From Theocolax elegans (taxonomy: Eukaryota; Arthropoda; Insecta; Hymenoptera; Cerocephalidae), in contig CM047425.1 in NCBI GenBank assembly GCA_026168455.1, positions 27,211,058-27,275,057 of the forward strand: a stretch of 64,000 nucleotides of DNA. The letters run 5' to 3'. A program made the translations under genes and the position numbers. The notes beneath the pieces were generated by a model. It was given only the letters and a program-made list of their open reading frames with translations. It had not been told where the DNA came from and searched no databases. The stretch's first letter is position 1; every line of letters begins with the position of its first letter. Positions 1 through 11,593 of this stretch are shown piece by piece.

Positions 1-1285
1 TGGTTTATAGATAAGTATTTGCATAACCTTAAATTTATATTTTGTTTATGTCAAGGAATTGATTCTTTGTTTCTCCATTTCAGCATAACCAATGTGTCAA
101 CACTTAGATATAATACATTATTTGCAGTATACGGATAAAATTATATCAACAAGTGGTTTCTTATGTTCAGTGTATTTGTGCTTAGTGTGATATTATGTGG
201 TTGAAGCTATTTTATGTGTATTTGTGAAAGTGTTACAAACCTCAATATGCTTTGACATCGCACAAAGCTTTATAAACTTCTCTTAGCTTTATAAAGTCTC
301 CATCTCCAATATAATTAGCATATTTTATGCCACAAAGTGATTCAGATCTTTGAAACTACAATTCCATCTACTTCCATCTTGCCAGAACTACCAGTGTGGT
401 TGGCAGAGCAATTAGTTTGATGTAAGTTGTACTATTCTCTATATTCTTCTGTGCGTTCTTCTGGTCACAATTCACATGCTCTGCAAATAGACTGCTTTGG
501 AGAAACGTCAATTCTTTTTTTATTCTCATGCAGTATCAAACTTGCAACAACTTGAAGAGAATTGAATCCTCGCTTCCTCCAAGAACCATCACTTGATACA
601 CTTATATGGCAATTCTGACTCGTTGAATCATATAATTGCTCGATAGCTGCTTTCATAGACTCTTTACCAACTTTTTTACAAACATTTTCTATCTCTGTAT
701 TAATAATATCATAATTACTGTGAGAAACTGGACTCGGCAAATCCATATTTCCACAAAAAGTAACTAAATTAGCATGCCCATGACCAAGAGTTCTCATTGT
801 GTGACTATACGCCAATTTATTTCATAAACATTACTTTTCACCACACGTAGACCGAAAGTACCACATTCCCTCCCGGCACCGAAAAAGGAATGTGTTATTT
901 TCGGCCTACTGGTGGTGAAAAATAGTATACATCCCACGGCAGGTAAAATGGTCACCCCATAGCACATGTTTGCCACCCTCGCCTTCGGCTCAGGTGCCAA
1001 TTTACATGTGCTATGGACTGACCAATACTTTACCTCCCTAGGTGTGTAATCAAAAGGCGCGATAGCGCCTGACGCAAGTATAGCGCGAGAGCCATTATAG
1101 ACAGCTAATTTAACCCCTCAGATTTTGTATTCATTATTTTGATTATTACATTAATAATATATGTATAATCGATCAAACCCCACATTCCCTATTTAATTAT
1201 CTTCACTCAACATTAAATTTTGTGTAAATTCATCGACACATACTAGAGAAAAATCAAGTGAAAGAAATTGCTTGTTGATTTCCTT
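1..1285. repeat. Copy 1, left part, of a large duplication
   Basis: This stretch matches 41319-42600 almost base for base, apart from scattered one-base indels, several of them in homopolymers. The match begins at the first base of the window, so the duplication may extend further left. It ends at 1285, where a foldback element interrupts copy 1; copy 2 carries the uninterrupted site. Besides a decayed transposase fragment it holds a hairpin around 955-1016 whose arms read ccatagcacatg and its complement. Confidence 0.95.
465..860 (-). pseudogene. Mutator-like transposase fragment, central/C-terminal part (copy 1)
   Basis: The minus strand encodes a fragment with the pattern YEIN-R-V, then MRTLGHGHANL, FCGNMDLP-PVSH, ISVSSDGSWRKRGFNSLQVV and CRAC. 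I recognise this as the conserved core of the Mutator-like transposase domain found in many arthropod proteins. The DG-W-KRG block and the paired cysteines are the strongest marks. The frame breaks between the YEIN block (about 816-860) and the MRTLG block, and the protein ends shortly after CRACEL, so it cannot make a full transposase. An identical relic lies at 41783-42178. The likely N-terminal portion of the same family sits on the same strand at 33965-34345. The family assignment is from memory of its motifs. Confidence 0.6.
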
Positions 1286-3041
1286 CCCTGTTAAAAAAAT
1301 TCACGCTGATTCAGTACTGATTTCATATTGAAATCAATATGAAATCATCATTGCATCAATATAACATCATCACCGAATCAGAGTAAAATCAGTACTGAAT
1401 CTGCAGTAACTTTTTCCCAAAACGCAGAATTGAATTGGTACAGAATCAGTGCAAAATCAGGATTGAATCAGTACAAAATCGGTATTGAATGTTTACTGAA
1501 TCTGCGATGAATCAGAGTTACACGCAGAGTAATAAAACAATAAAAGTTCATTTATATGTGATTAATAAAAGTGATTAATCACATACCGTAACACGTGTTT
1601 AATCACATGATTTTTTACATGTTAAATAACGTGATTATTTCGTTGTAAATTTCCAAGAGAAAAGTATGTAGTATAATTCTCTAAAAAAAATTAGGTAAAA
1701 ACAAATAAAATCGTCAAAAAAACATAAAATAGATAAAAAAAAGTATTACACATTTTTCTGTTTATGTTAGTTATTCACCCATCCACTTATTAACCGCGGT
1801 CAATGCTGCTTAACTTTCAGGATCAATCATTTCTCAGTATATTCTCAATGCTACATTCACAAACAGTTATACAAAGATAATAAAAACACATTTGTAGACA
1901 TCTCAAAAAGCCCAATTAGAATTTATTTTAATGGTATTAATTTTAATGGAATAAACATATTTTTAAAAATGTGGACAATTTCATACAAGTTAAAATTTTA
2001 ATGCACACATCGGTACCATATTAGAAAAACAATATATATTTAGTAAAATATTGAAGCAAATTCATATTAATTGTAACTAGGTTTTTTGAAACGTCTACAA
2101 ATATGTTTTCATTATTTTCGTAACTGTTTGTGAATGTAGCAGCTAGAAGATAGTAAATCAAACAATAAAAATACTAAAATCAGTATGCATGGAAGTAATA
2201 ACATATGTTATTATAATGAAAACATATTTGTTAGACGTTTCAAAAAACCTAGTTACAATTAATATGAATTTGCTTCAATATTTTACTAAATATATATTGT
2301 TTTTCTAATATGGTACCGATGTGTGCATTAAAATTTTAATTTGTATGAAATTGTCCACATTTTTAAAAATATGTTTATTCCATTAAAATTAATACCATTA
2401 AAATAAATTCTAATTGGGCTTTTTGAGATGTCTACAAATATGTTTTTATTATCTTTGTAACTGTTTGTGAATGTAGCATTGAGAATAGACTGAGAAATGA
2501 TTGATCCTGAAAGTTAAGCAGCATTGACCGCGGTTAATAAGTGGATGGGTGAATAACTAACATAAACAGAAAAATGTGTAATACTTTTTTTTATCTATTT
2601 TATGTTTTTTTGACAATTTTATTTGTTTTTACCTAATTCTTTTTAGAGAATTATACTACATACTTTTCTCTTGGAAATTTACAACGAAATAATCACGTTA
2701 TTTAACATGTAAAAAATCATGTGATTAAACACGTGTTACGGTATGTGATTAATCACTTTTATTAATCACATATAAATGAACTTTTATTGTTTTATTACTC
2801 TGCGTGTAACTCTGATTCATCGCAGATTCAGTAAACATTCAATACCGATTTTGTACTGATTCAATCCTGATTTTGCACTGATTCTGTACCAATTCCATTC
2901 TGCGTTTTGGGAAAAAGTTACTGCTGATTCAGTACTGATTTTACTCTGATTCGGTGATGATGTTATATTGATGCAATGATGATTTCATATTGATTTCAAT
3001 ATGAAATCAGTACTGAATCAGCGTGAATTTTTTTAACAGGG
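1286..3041. mobile_element. Foldback (long inverted repeat) element, 1.76 kb
   Basis: The two halves are near-perfect inverted copies: it opens CCCTGTTAAAAAAATTC and closes with the reverse complement, with a short spacer around 2140-2200. Smaller inverted motifs (for example gtttgtgaatgtagc) recur inside each arm. The homologous site in copy 2 (about 42597-42605) is uninterrupted, which defines the insertion and a 2-bp TT duplication (1284-1285 and 3042-3043). No transposase frame is visible. The terminal bases resemble those of the 140-bp palindrome at 40782-40921, so both may be mobilised by the same unidentified transposase. Confidence 0.85.
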
Positions 3042-4338
3042 TTTAACTCGATTTTTGCTATTTCCGTGTTTTATTGTCTCTTCCCTTTTTATATATATAT
3101 GTCTATATAATTAGTTTCCAGCCCGGGACAGAGCGCGTACAGGATTCCGATCGCGGAGCTCGGAGCGATCGGACGTATCGTGTTATTTTGAGCGCGCGCG
3201 CACGTTTACGGAGACGTTGCTTCGGGATCCGCGAGCGGAATCACAAGAGCTGGCATTCTGGATTTACCCGGGGAAGGCTCTAGAATTTTCAATTCTCAAA
3301 TTTACAATTTTACAATTCATATTCAATATTACAATTGAAATTCTTAAGACGAAGGAAAATTATTATTATCGTTTTCTATTTATTGTTCCCGTTATATTTT
3401 GACGAAGCAATTACTTACATTGCAGTTACTATTATCGCTTTTTGTTAAGTTTGTACCGTTTATAATTAATTTCATATTCGAAAAAAAATACAAATTGTCG
3501 GTAGACTGTTACAAAATGACAATAGTGGTATTCGTAGAATTATAAGGTGATCTTCGAATATTTGAACAGTGTATTAGATAATACGGAGAGAATCTCAGTG
3601 ATCAACTGGAATCAGATATATTGTGTTGTTGTCTTAACGGTATTTGTGAGCGCAAATTGCGGATTATAGTCATATCAATATCTAAAGATATACATTAGCT
3701 GTTATGACAGTGGTCAGCCGCATTTGTGAAAACTCTCAAATTGGTTTTTGTGCGGAAAAGGAAATAATGCTCAAACAATCATCTAATAAAAGGACGTTGT
3801 GATGGTTATTTTCTTCGTTTATTAACTTATGAAGGAGGTATAAACATTCACGTTTAATATAGCCTGAGATGTTTCTATGTCGACCTTCGGGTTTTTCGGA
3901 GAAATAATTATAAACATTGGTGTTGAGTGTGGTATGGTATTGTTCCTAGTATATACACAAGGTCAGCTTATGTTTACATTTTGTGAGCAATAATGATAAT
4001 ACAGTTACTACTATTACAGTTTAATTTAAATTTAAGACGACTGGTCAGCTTTTCTGACTTAGAGTGACGCGTTATTACAAATAGTGACAAACTCGTTATA
4101 GGAAAACTATAATAAAATGAAGAAGTTGATGGTGATAGCTGTAGGGTGAATTGACTTGTGAATAAGTTGAACAGTGTATTAAAATAATATGGAAAAGTCA
4201 TATTCTAAGAATAGTTGACGTTATACCGGATTTGTGATCAAGGACATTATTGATTATGTTGAGAGGTGTTTATTCCCCGGTCTTGAAGGGAAGTACATAC
4301 ATTGAAGCTTGCGTTAACTTTAGATGTTAATGTGTTTT

Positions 4339-4803
4339 AGTAGCTGGGGCAAAGAGGATTCTAAGCCACTTACCATCAGAGTATGGTTCTGATCCGTGCT
4401 AACAGTTTCCTACCTTACCGACCGATGGTAATACCGACGCCCCCTGCTTTACCAAAGCCTGGCACATCGATACGCGCCGCAGTAGGCACCTGTTTTACCG
4501 ACAGGCGCCTGTTTTACCATGGCATATGAATAATAAGTTGTTTTACCATGGCAAACATATGGATACGCACCCAGTAGGAACCTGTTTTACCGACAGGAGC
4601 CTGTTTTACCATGGCATATGAATAATAAGCTGTTTTACCATGGCATTCGATGCGCGCGCCGTCCCGAGTGGAACCTGCATTACCATGGATATCGGCGCGA
4701 GCGCCCCCTGAACCTAACCTAATTTACGACGGGTATCGACGCGAGCGCCCCCCATCGGCCCGCGCGCGCGCCACCTTGCCAACGCGACGTAATCTGTTGT
4801 ATC
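4339..4803. repeat. Extra, solo left Polinton terminal repeat
   Basis: This is a copy of the 470-bp Polinton terminal repeat with no element body attached, starting AGTAGCTGGGG and preceded by the same TGTTTT hexamer. It arose with the 2.96-kb tandem duplication rather than as an independent insertion, because its flanking sequence is also duplicated. Inside are short sub-repeats of the type CCTGTTTTACC followed by GACAGG or ATGGCA. Confidence 0.9.
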
Positions 4804-6000
4804 TCAATGCTACATCACAAACAGTTATACAAAGATAATAAAAAACACATTTGTAGACATCTCAAAAAGCCCAATTAGAATTTATTTTAATGGTATTAAT
4901 TTTAATGGAATAAACATATTTTTAAAAATGTGGACAATTTCATACAAGTTAAAATTTTAATGCACACATCGGTACCATATTAGAAAAACAATATATATTT
5001 AGTAAAATATTGAAGCAAATTCATATTAATTGTAACTAGGTTTTTTGAAACGTCTACAAATATGTTTTCATTATTTTCGTAACTGTTTGTGAATGTAGCA
5101 GCTAGAAGATAGTAAATCAAACAATAAAAATACTAAAATCAGTATGCATGGAAGTAATAACATATGTTATTATAATGAAAACATATTTGTTAGGACGTTT
5201 CAAAAAACCTAGTTACAATTAATATGAATTTGCTTCAATATTTTACTAAATATATATTGTTTTTCTAATATGGTACCGATGTGTGCATTAAAATTTTAAT
5301 TTGTATGAAATTGTCCACATTTTTAAAATATGTTTATTCCATTAAAATTAATACCATTAAAATAAATTCTAATTGGGCTTTTTGAGATGTCTACAAATAT
5401 GTTTTTATTATCTTTGTAACTGTTTGTGAATGTAGCATTGAGAATAGACTGAGAAATGATTGATCCTGAAAGTTAAGCAGCATTGACCGCGGTTAATAAG
5501 TGGATGGGTGAATAACTAACATAAACAGAAAAATGTGTAATACTTTTTTTTATCTATTTTATGTTTTTTTGACAATTTTATTTGTTTTTACCTAATTCTT
5601 TTTAGAGAATTATACTACATACTTTTCTCTTGGAAATTTACAACGAAATAATCACGTTATTTAACATGTAAAAAATCATGTGATTAAACACGTGTTACGG
5701 TATGTGATTAATCACTTTTATTAATCACATATAAATGAACTTTTATTGTTTTATTACTCTGCGTGTAACTCTGATTCATCGCAGATTCAGTAAACATTCA
5801 ATACCGATTTTGTACTGATTCAATCCTGATTTTGCACTGATTCTGTACCAATTCCATTCTGCGTTTTGGGAAAAAGTTACTGCTGATTCAGTACTGATTT
5901 TACTCTGATTCGGTGATGATGTTATATTGATGCAATGATGATTTCATATTGATTTCAATATGAAATCAGTACTGAATCAGCGTGAATTTTTTTAACAGGG
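4804..6000. repeat. Partial foldback element (tandem-duplicate copy)
   Basis: This is the part of the 1286-3041 foldback from inside its left arm to its right end, reproduced by the tandem duplication. It keeps the complete right arm, ending ttttaacaggg, but lacks the outer ~560 bp of the left arm. It contains no coding sequence. Confidence 0.9.
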
Positions 6001-6101
6001 TTTAACTCGATTTTTGCTATTTCCGTGTTTTATTGTCTCTTCCCTTTTTATATATATATGTCTATATAATTAGTTTCCAGCCCGGGACAGAGCGCGTACA
6101 G

Positions 6102-7299
6102 GATTCCGATCGCGGAGCTCGGAGCGATCGGACGTATCGTGTTATTTTTGAGCGCGCGCGCACGTTTACGGAGACGTTGCTTCGGGATCCGCGAGCGGAA
6201 TCACAAGAGCTGGCATTCTGGATTTACCCGGGGAAGGCTCTAGAATTTTCAATTCTCAAATTTACAATTTTACAATTCATATTCAATATTACAATTGAAA
6301 TTCTTAAGACGAAGGAAAATTATTATTATCGTTTTCTATTTATTGTTCCCGTTATATTTTGACGAAGCAATTACTTACATTGCAGTTACTATTATCGCTT
6401 TTTGTTAAGTTTGTACCGTTTATAATTAATTTCATATTCGAAAAAAAATACAAATTGTCGGTAGACTGTTACAAAATGACAATAGTGGTATTCGTAGAAT
6501 TATAAGGTGATCTTCGAATATTTGAACAGTGTATTAGATAATACGGAGAGAATCTCAGTGATCAACTGGAATCAGATATATTGTGTTGTTGTCTTAACGG
6601 TATTTGTGAGCGCAAATTGCGGATTATAGTCATATCAATATCTAAAGATATACATTAGCTGTTATGACAGTGGTCAGCCGCATTTGTGAAAACTCTCAAA
6701 TTGGTTTTTGTGCGGAAAAGGAAATAATGCTCAAACAATCATCTAATAAAAGGACGTTGTGATGGTTATTTTCTTCGTTTATTAACTTATGAAGGAGGTA
6801 TAAACATTCACGTTTAATATAGCCTGAGATGTTTCTATGTCGACCTTCGGGTTTTTCGGAGAAATAATTATAAACATTGGTGTTGAGTGTGGTATGGTAT
6901 TGTTCCTAGTATATACACAAGGTCAGCTTATGTTTACATTTTGTGAGCAATAATGATAATACAGTTACTACTATTACAGTTTAATTTAAATTTAAGACGA
7001 CTGGTCAGCTTTTCTGACTTAGAGTGACGCGTTATTACAAATAGTGACAAACTCGTTATAGGAAAACTATAATAAAATGAAGAAGTTGAATGGTGATAGC
7101 TGTAGGGTGAATTGACTTGTGAATAAGTTGAACAGTGTATTAAAATAATATGGAAAAGTCATATTCTAAGAATAGTTGACGTTATACCGGATTTGTGATC
7201 AAGGACATTATTGATTATGTTGAGAGGTGTTTATTCCCCGGTCTTGAAGGGAAGTACATACATTGAAGCTTGCGTTAACTTTAGATGTTAATGTGTTTT
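6102..7299 (+). mobile_element. 5' part of a poly(A)-tailed retrocopy, interrupted by the Polinton
   Basis: Relative to copy 2 this sequence is inserted at a site duplicated as agagcgcgtacag (6089-6101 and 26877-26889; single copy at 42683-42695). The insertion continues beyond the Polinton at 26526 and ends in a run of about 21 A. A 13-bp target duplication plus a poly(A) tail is the signature of LINE-machinery retroposition. With the Polinton removed the insert is about 1.55 kb. I see no long frame and do not recognise the parent: a LINE UTR, a long SINE or a retroposed non-coding RNA are all possible. A tandem duplicate of this part lies at 3143-4338. Confidence 0.75.
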
Positions 7300-7769
7300 A
7301 GTAGCTGGGGCAAAGAGGATTCTAAGCCACTTACCATCAGAGTATGGTTCTGATCCGTGCTAACAGTTTCCTACCTTACCGACCGATGGTAATACCGACG
7401 CCCCCTGCTTTACCAAAGCCTGGCACATCGATACGCGCCGCAGTAGGCACCTGTTTTACCGACAGGCGCCTGTTTTACCATGGCATATGAATAATAAGTT
7501 GTTTTACCATGGCAAACATATGGATACGCACCCAGTAGGAACCTGTTTTACCGACAGGAGCCTGTTTTACCATGGCATATGAATAATAAGCTGTTTTACC
7601 ATGGCATTCGATGCGCGCGCCCTCCCGAGTGGAACCTGCATTACCATGGATATCGGCGCGAGCGCCCCCTGAACCTAACCTAATTTACGACGGGTATCGA
7701 CGCGAGCGCCCCCCATCGGCCCGCGCGCGCGCGCCACCTTGCCAACGCGACGTAATCTGTTGTATCGAC
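7300..7769. repeat. Left terminal inverted repeat of the Polinton
   Basis: It starts AGTAGCTGGGGCAAAGAGG and is the reverse complement of 26050-26519. Its middle is built from short GC-rich and CCTGTTTTACC-type sub-repeats. The inner boundary is gttgtatcgac, after which the two ends of the element diverge. A CpG-rich block near the inner edge (about 7610-7760) includes runs of alternating GC. Confidence 0.95.
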
Positions 7770-8075
7770 TTTGAGAATGCATGTTAAAGTTAATTGGAAA
7801 ATTACTTTTTATAATATAAATCAATATTCTTATGAAACAAATAATTATTTTTCAAAGCAGTTTAAAATGAATTTTTTTTTTTCAATGCAATAACTTATTT
7901 AGATTTTATTATGTCAAGTGTAATTAAGGAGAGAGGATGAGAAGATGGGTTAAAAATTATAATACTATAAATTGGTTTAATACATATATTGTAAAAAAAA
8001 TGATTTTGTTACAAAATTTTTACAAGCTTAAGTGAATATAAACGATGTAACACTCATGCATACACATTCATACAT

Positions 8076-8366
8076 TCATACAAATTCAACTTTACAATTT
8101 CCCAAGTATTTGAGATATACAACACGCTTATTTATTTCATCGCTTAAAAAGTTAAACGCATTTTCAGTTTCCAGTAAATGTTTATTCACTTGCGCCGGCA
8201 TAAATACGTCAAACGTTTTATTTAATTCCACTACTACTTTCTCACCAAATTTAGTTTTAACACGTTTAACATAAGTTATTGGGTATCTCTCTCCTATAGT
8301 TAAATCTTTAAGTCTACGAGAAGGCAAGTAGCATGACGATCGGGCTGCTGCGTTTAACTGCTCCAT
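8076..8366 (-). CDS. Small conserved Polinton protein, possibly OB-fold
   Basis: A 96-residue protein starts at a good ATG and ends with TAA near the inner edge of the left terminal repeat. The central block YPITYVKRVKTKFGEKVVVELN followed by FDVFMPAQV is a pattern I associate with a small protein recurring beside arthropod Polinton genes. The alternation of short basic beta-strand-like segments is compatible with an OB fold, hence with single-stranded DNA binding, but this is inference. It lies 90 bp downstream of the next minus-strand gene and is probably co-transcribed with it from the 9.26-kb promoter. The function is unproven. Confidence 0.6.
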   Translation of the reverse strand: MEQLNAAARSSCYLPSRRLKDLTIGERYPITYVKRVKTKFGEKVVVELNKTFDVFMPAQVNKHLLETENAFNFLSDEINKRVVYLKYLGNCKVEFV

Positions 8367-8456
8367 ATTTTACTTATATTCAGTCTTTACTCAGTTGTAA
8401 GTAGTATGGAAATAATGCTCAAGCCTAGTAACTCGCCTTTTTATAGCAGATTCATC

Positions 8457-9089
8457 TCACCCCACTCTATTTCTCGATGTTTCCCCCACCGAGTGTACAG
8501 TTTTTAGATAATTAAACTTATTATTAATCGTAAGATCGAGTGCCCCTTCCCCATCATCAGCTTCATCGTCTGCCGAACATGTACTACAGGTCGATGAGGT
8601 CGTGGGTCCAAAGTTACTTATAAACCACTCTTTTAAAGCACACACATTTCTTACTGCACAATTTTTCTGTACACTTGGGTAATGGTTATCGCATTGAACT
8701 TTTACATTTGTAATTAGTTGGCGTAAAGGTGGACAATTGAAGTCCTCCAAATTTTTTACATTCGAAAAGTATGGTTTAAGCCATTGAACCTTTTGCAAGC
8801 CTTTTACATATAACGTAGGTTGCAAGTGCTGCTCCATATCAATAAAAATATTATCCACCTTATAGTACGGTGTATCACCAGAATACCAGAATAAACCATG
8901 ATTATACTTTGTTAGCCACATATTCTCATCACGTGCTTCCATTGGTAGTGAACCCCATTCACATGGTGGTTGAAATAGATATACACATGGTGTAGCATAG
9001 TCGTTGTTTAGATCAAGAATCGCAACTTCTTTGAAAACAATCTCATGCCTGCTGCTCTTGAAGCATTGCATGTCCACAATATACTGCAT
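8457..9089 (-). CDS. Conserved Polinton protein of unknown function (VDxQ...KE family)
   Basis: A protein of about 210 residues. I place the start at the ATG directly after a splice acceptor (gttacag, 9093-9099), because the frame upstream has no ATG of its own. Visible features are an N-terminal IVDMQCFK block, then FKEVAILDL, a PPCEWGSLP motif, WLTKYNHGLFWYSGD, a VKGLQKVQWLKPYF segment with CPPL soon after, and an acidic tail with a CSTCS cluster. I associate this pattern with an uncharacterised family widespread in arthropod virus-like elements. The early D and KE residues recall exonuclease-type acidic motifs, which is speculation. An 81-nt intron in the leader (donor gtaagt at 9173) suggests the mRNA is spliced. 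Confidence 0.7.
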   Translation of the reverse strand: MQYIVDMQCFKSSRHEIVFKEVAILDLNNDYATPCVYLFQPPCEWGSLPMEARDENMWLTKYNHGLFWYSGDTPYYKVDNIFIDMEQHLQPTLYVKGLQKVQWLKPYFSNVKNLEDFNCPPLRQLITNVKVQCDNHYPSVQKNCAVRNVCALKEWFISNFGPTTSSTCSTCSADDEADDGEGALDLTINNKFNYLKTVHSVGETSRNRVG

Positions 9090-9092
9090 ATT

Positions 9093-9173
9093 CTGTAACA
9101 AAAATGATTAACAAACCATTTAATATGATTAAATTAGAAATAATGTATATAAAAAAGATACTGTAATACTTAC
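9093..9173 (-). other. Leader intron of the 8457-9089 gene
   Basis: On the minus strand a consensus donor GTAAGT is followed 81 nt later by a pyrimidine-containing TTTTTGTTACAG acceptor that abuts AATATG, the proposed start codon context. It resembles the other short introns in this element (77-90 nt). Confidence 0.65.
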
Positions 9174-9252
9174 GAATTTTATATTAATGTAGTAACGCTT
9201 TTAAATTGTACAAAAAGTAATCGACGAATGATGTGCAACGTTCTCTAATCCA

Positions 9253-9261
9253 CTATTTATA
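9253..9261 (-). promoter_or_regulatory. TATA-like promoter of the left minus-strand genes
   Basis: The minus strand reads gtgggTATAAATAGtgg about 80 nt upstream of the leader-intron donor. A matching region with an aacgttcc motif sits before the divergent plus-strand transcript near 11.5 kb, so the two promoters may share elements. Confidence 0.45.
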
Positions 9262-9394
9262 CCCACAATCATGCTTAGTACGCATGCGCGCCCCCCTCTG
9301 CCATTTATTAATTAATTATGCGCGCGCAGACTGGGTCAGTCCTACTTTAATATAATATGCATGGGCATCTTACTACAGCGTAGCAAGAATTATA

Positions 9395-9640
9395 AACCCC
9401 ACCGCGAATACGCGTGCGCGCGCACACAACTGCTTAAGCATCTCCCACCGCGAGCGCGCCCCACCGCGAATACGCGTGCGCGCGCGCACAATTGCGTAAG
9501 CAGCGGGAGCATCTCCCACCGCGAGCGCACCCCACCGCGAATACGCGTGCGCGCGCATAATTGCACAAGCATCTCCCACCGCGAATACGTGTGCGCGCTC
9601 AATTCCCACCTATGCGTACATCGCGAGTCAACTCGCTTCC
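9395..9640. repeat. CpG-rich tandem repeats, first block
   Basis: Imperfect units of about 65 bp contain caccgcgaatacgcgtgcg, gcgcgcacaca and gcatctcccaccgcgagcgc. They lie in the intergenic region between the divergent left genes and the spliced plus-strand gene. A second block in the same orientation lies at 11190-11480, so the two blocks bracket the AT-rich palindrome. Reading frames through them are artefacts of base composition. Confidence 0.85.
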
Positions 9641-9669
9641 CATTACATAAAGTTGAAAGAAATTTGATT

Positions 9670-11110
9670 TCAAATAATGCAAGCACATTGGCTTGGGGTG
9701 ATTATAAAATTAGATAAAGACTATAGTGTACCTATATATTATGATTAATATCATTATTATAGTATAATTCATTCAGAAGTATAGATATCAATACAATATG
9801 AAATTGAAAAATTTGCTGGTGAAATTTCACAAAACTTCACTCGGCCTTTATCCCCACTCCTCCCTACATGCTAACTTTTTTATTAATAGAATTAAAGCAA
9901 TATAAAAAATACTGGGTGAATCTACGTTTCAAAAGATGAAAAAAAGGTATTCTTTAAATTTTCTGTAATATCAATAGTTTTTGAGAAAAAAAATAAAATC
10001 CATGAATTTTATAAGAAAATGCTTGACTCGGCCTTTATCCCCACTCCTCCCTACATGCTAACTTTTTTATTAATTGACTTAGAGCAATTTAAAAAATACT
10101 GGGTGAATCTACGTTTCAAATGATGAAAAAAAGGTATTCTTTAAATTTTCTGTAATATCAATAGTTTTTGAAAAAAAAAATAAAATCCATAAATTTTATA
10201 AGAAAATGCTTGACTCGGCCTTTATCCCCACTCCTCCCTACATGCTAACTTTTTTATTAATAGAATTAAAGCAATATAAAAAATACTGGGTGAATCTACG
10301 TTTCAAATGATGAAAAAAAGGTATTCTTTAAATTTTCTGTAATATCAATAGTTTTTGAGAAAAAAAATAAAATCCATAAATTTTATAAGAAAATGCTTGA
10401 CTCGGCCTTTATCCCCACTCCTCCCTACATGCTAACTTTTTTATTAATTGTCTTAGAGCAATTTAAAAATACTGGGTGAATCTACGTTTCAAATGATGAA
10501 AAAAAGGTATTCTTTAAATTTTCTGTAATATCAATAGTTTTTGAGATAAAAAATAAAATCAATTTTAATGTACGTATAGATTTTTTAAACATTTTTATCT
10601 TAAAAACTATTGATATTACAGAAAATTTAAAGAATACCTTTTTTTCATCATTTGAAACGTAGATTCACCCAGTATTTTTTAAATTGCTCTAAGACAATTA
10701 ATAAAAAAGTTAGCATGTAGGGAGGAGTGGGGATAAAGGCCGAGTCAAGCATTTTCTTATAAAATTTATGGATTTTATTTTTTTTCTCAAAAACTATTGA
10801 TATTACAGAAAATTTAAAGAATACCTTTTTTTCATCATTTGAAACGTAGATTCACCCAGTATTTTTTATATTGCTTTAATTCTATTAATAAAAAAGTTAG
10901 CATGTAGGGAGGAGTGGGGATAAAGGCCGAGTGAAGTTTTGTGAAATTTCACCAGCAAATTTTTCAATTTCAATTTTATATTGTATTGATATCTATACTT
11001 CTCAATGAATTATACTATAATAATGATATTAAACACTATAATTATATAGGTACACTATAGTCTTTATCTAATTTTATAATCACCCCAAGCCAATGTGCTT
11101 GCTTTATTTG
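9670..11110. repeat. Large palindrome of ~186-bp AT-rich repeats ending in polymerase 3'-end relics
   Basis: The left half has about four tandem units of ~186 bp, each containing ctcggcctttatccccac and tactgggtgaatctacg. The right half has about two units inverted. Both outer ends carry cattggcttggggtgattat (inverted on the right), which matches the 3' end of the DNA polymerase gene at about 18749-18775 with one change. The palindrome therefore appears to have captured the tail of a polymerase gene from a related Polinton. It contains no gene. Confidence 0.85.
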
Positions 11111-11189
11111 AAATCAAATATCTTTTATAGTCTTAAATAATAAATGCATTTTTTAAGTTTATTAATACAAAAGGTAGCATGTAGGAGAA

Positions 11190-11480
11190 GTGGCGCGCGC
11201 ACACTATTGCATAAGCAGCGGGAGTATTCGCGAGCGCACCCCACCGCAAATACGAGTGCGCGCGCACACAATTGCGTAAGCAGCGGGAGCATCTCCCACC
11301 GCGAGCGCACCCCACCGCGAATACAAGTGCGCGCGCACACAATTGCGTAAGCAGCGGGACCATCTCCCACCGCGAGCGCGCCCCACCGCGGATACGCGTG
11401 CGCGCGCAACTCTCACCGATGCATACACCGCGAGTAAACTCGCTCCCCACCGCGAGTTAGTATCTGCGCACGCATGCTGC
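11190..11480. repeat. CpG-rich tandem repeats, second block
   Basis: Same family and orientation as the 9395-9640 block, with units containing gcagcgggagcatctcccac and ccaccgcgaatac. It lies directly upstream of a TATA-like tatttata (11511-11518) and a candidate first exon whose donor aag/gtaata is at 11593/11594, so it may form a CpG-rich promoter. Confidence 0.8.
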
Positions 11481-11593
11481 ACCGCGAGTATCCGTTAGTG
11501 GGGTGGATGTTATTTATACGAGTTGCGCAACGTTCCGGTCAATAGTCGACGAGAAGGTCGACGAGAAGGAGCTACGGCGGTGTGAATAATAAG

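Larger units (their letters stand above)
1845..7766. repeat. Tandem duplication of a ~2.96-kb unit (1845-4803 and 4804-7766)
   Basis: Each unit carries the inner part of the foldback, the host flank, the 5' part of the retrocopy and the entire left Polinton terminal repeat. The first unit stops at ...gttgtatc, the inner edge of the Polinton terminal repeat, and jumps back to tcaatgctac within the left foldback arm. The junction has about 2 bp of microhomology (tc). The units differ by only a few substitutions and indels, so the duplication is younger than the Polinton insertion, or is an assembly product. The right terminal repeat agrees with unit 2 at a distinguishing base (cctcccgag). Confidence 0.9.

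Noticed and set aside
4339..4803. Short regularly spaced CCTGTTTTACC repeats, considered as a CRISPR-like array
   Set aside because: Spacing is irregular, spacers are themselves repeated, and they lie in a eukaryotic Polinton terminal repeat.
9361..9717. Frames through the CpG-rich repeats on both strands
   Set aside because: Open in several frames on both strands because of repeat composition. Only the last ~12 codons are real polymerase relic.
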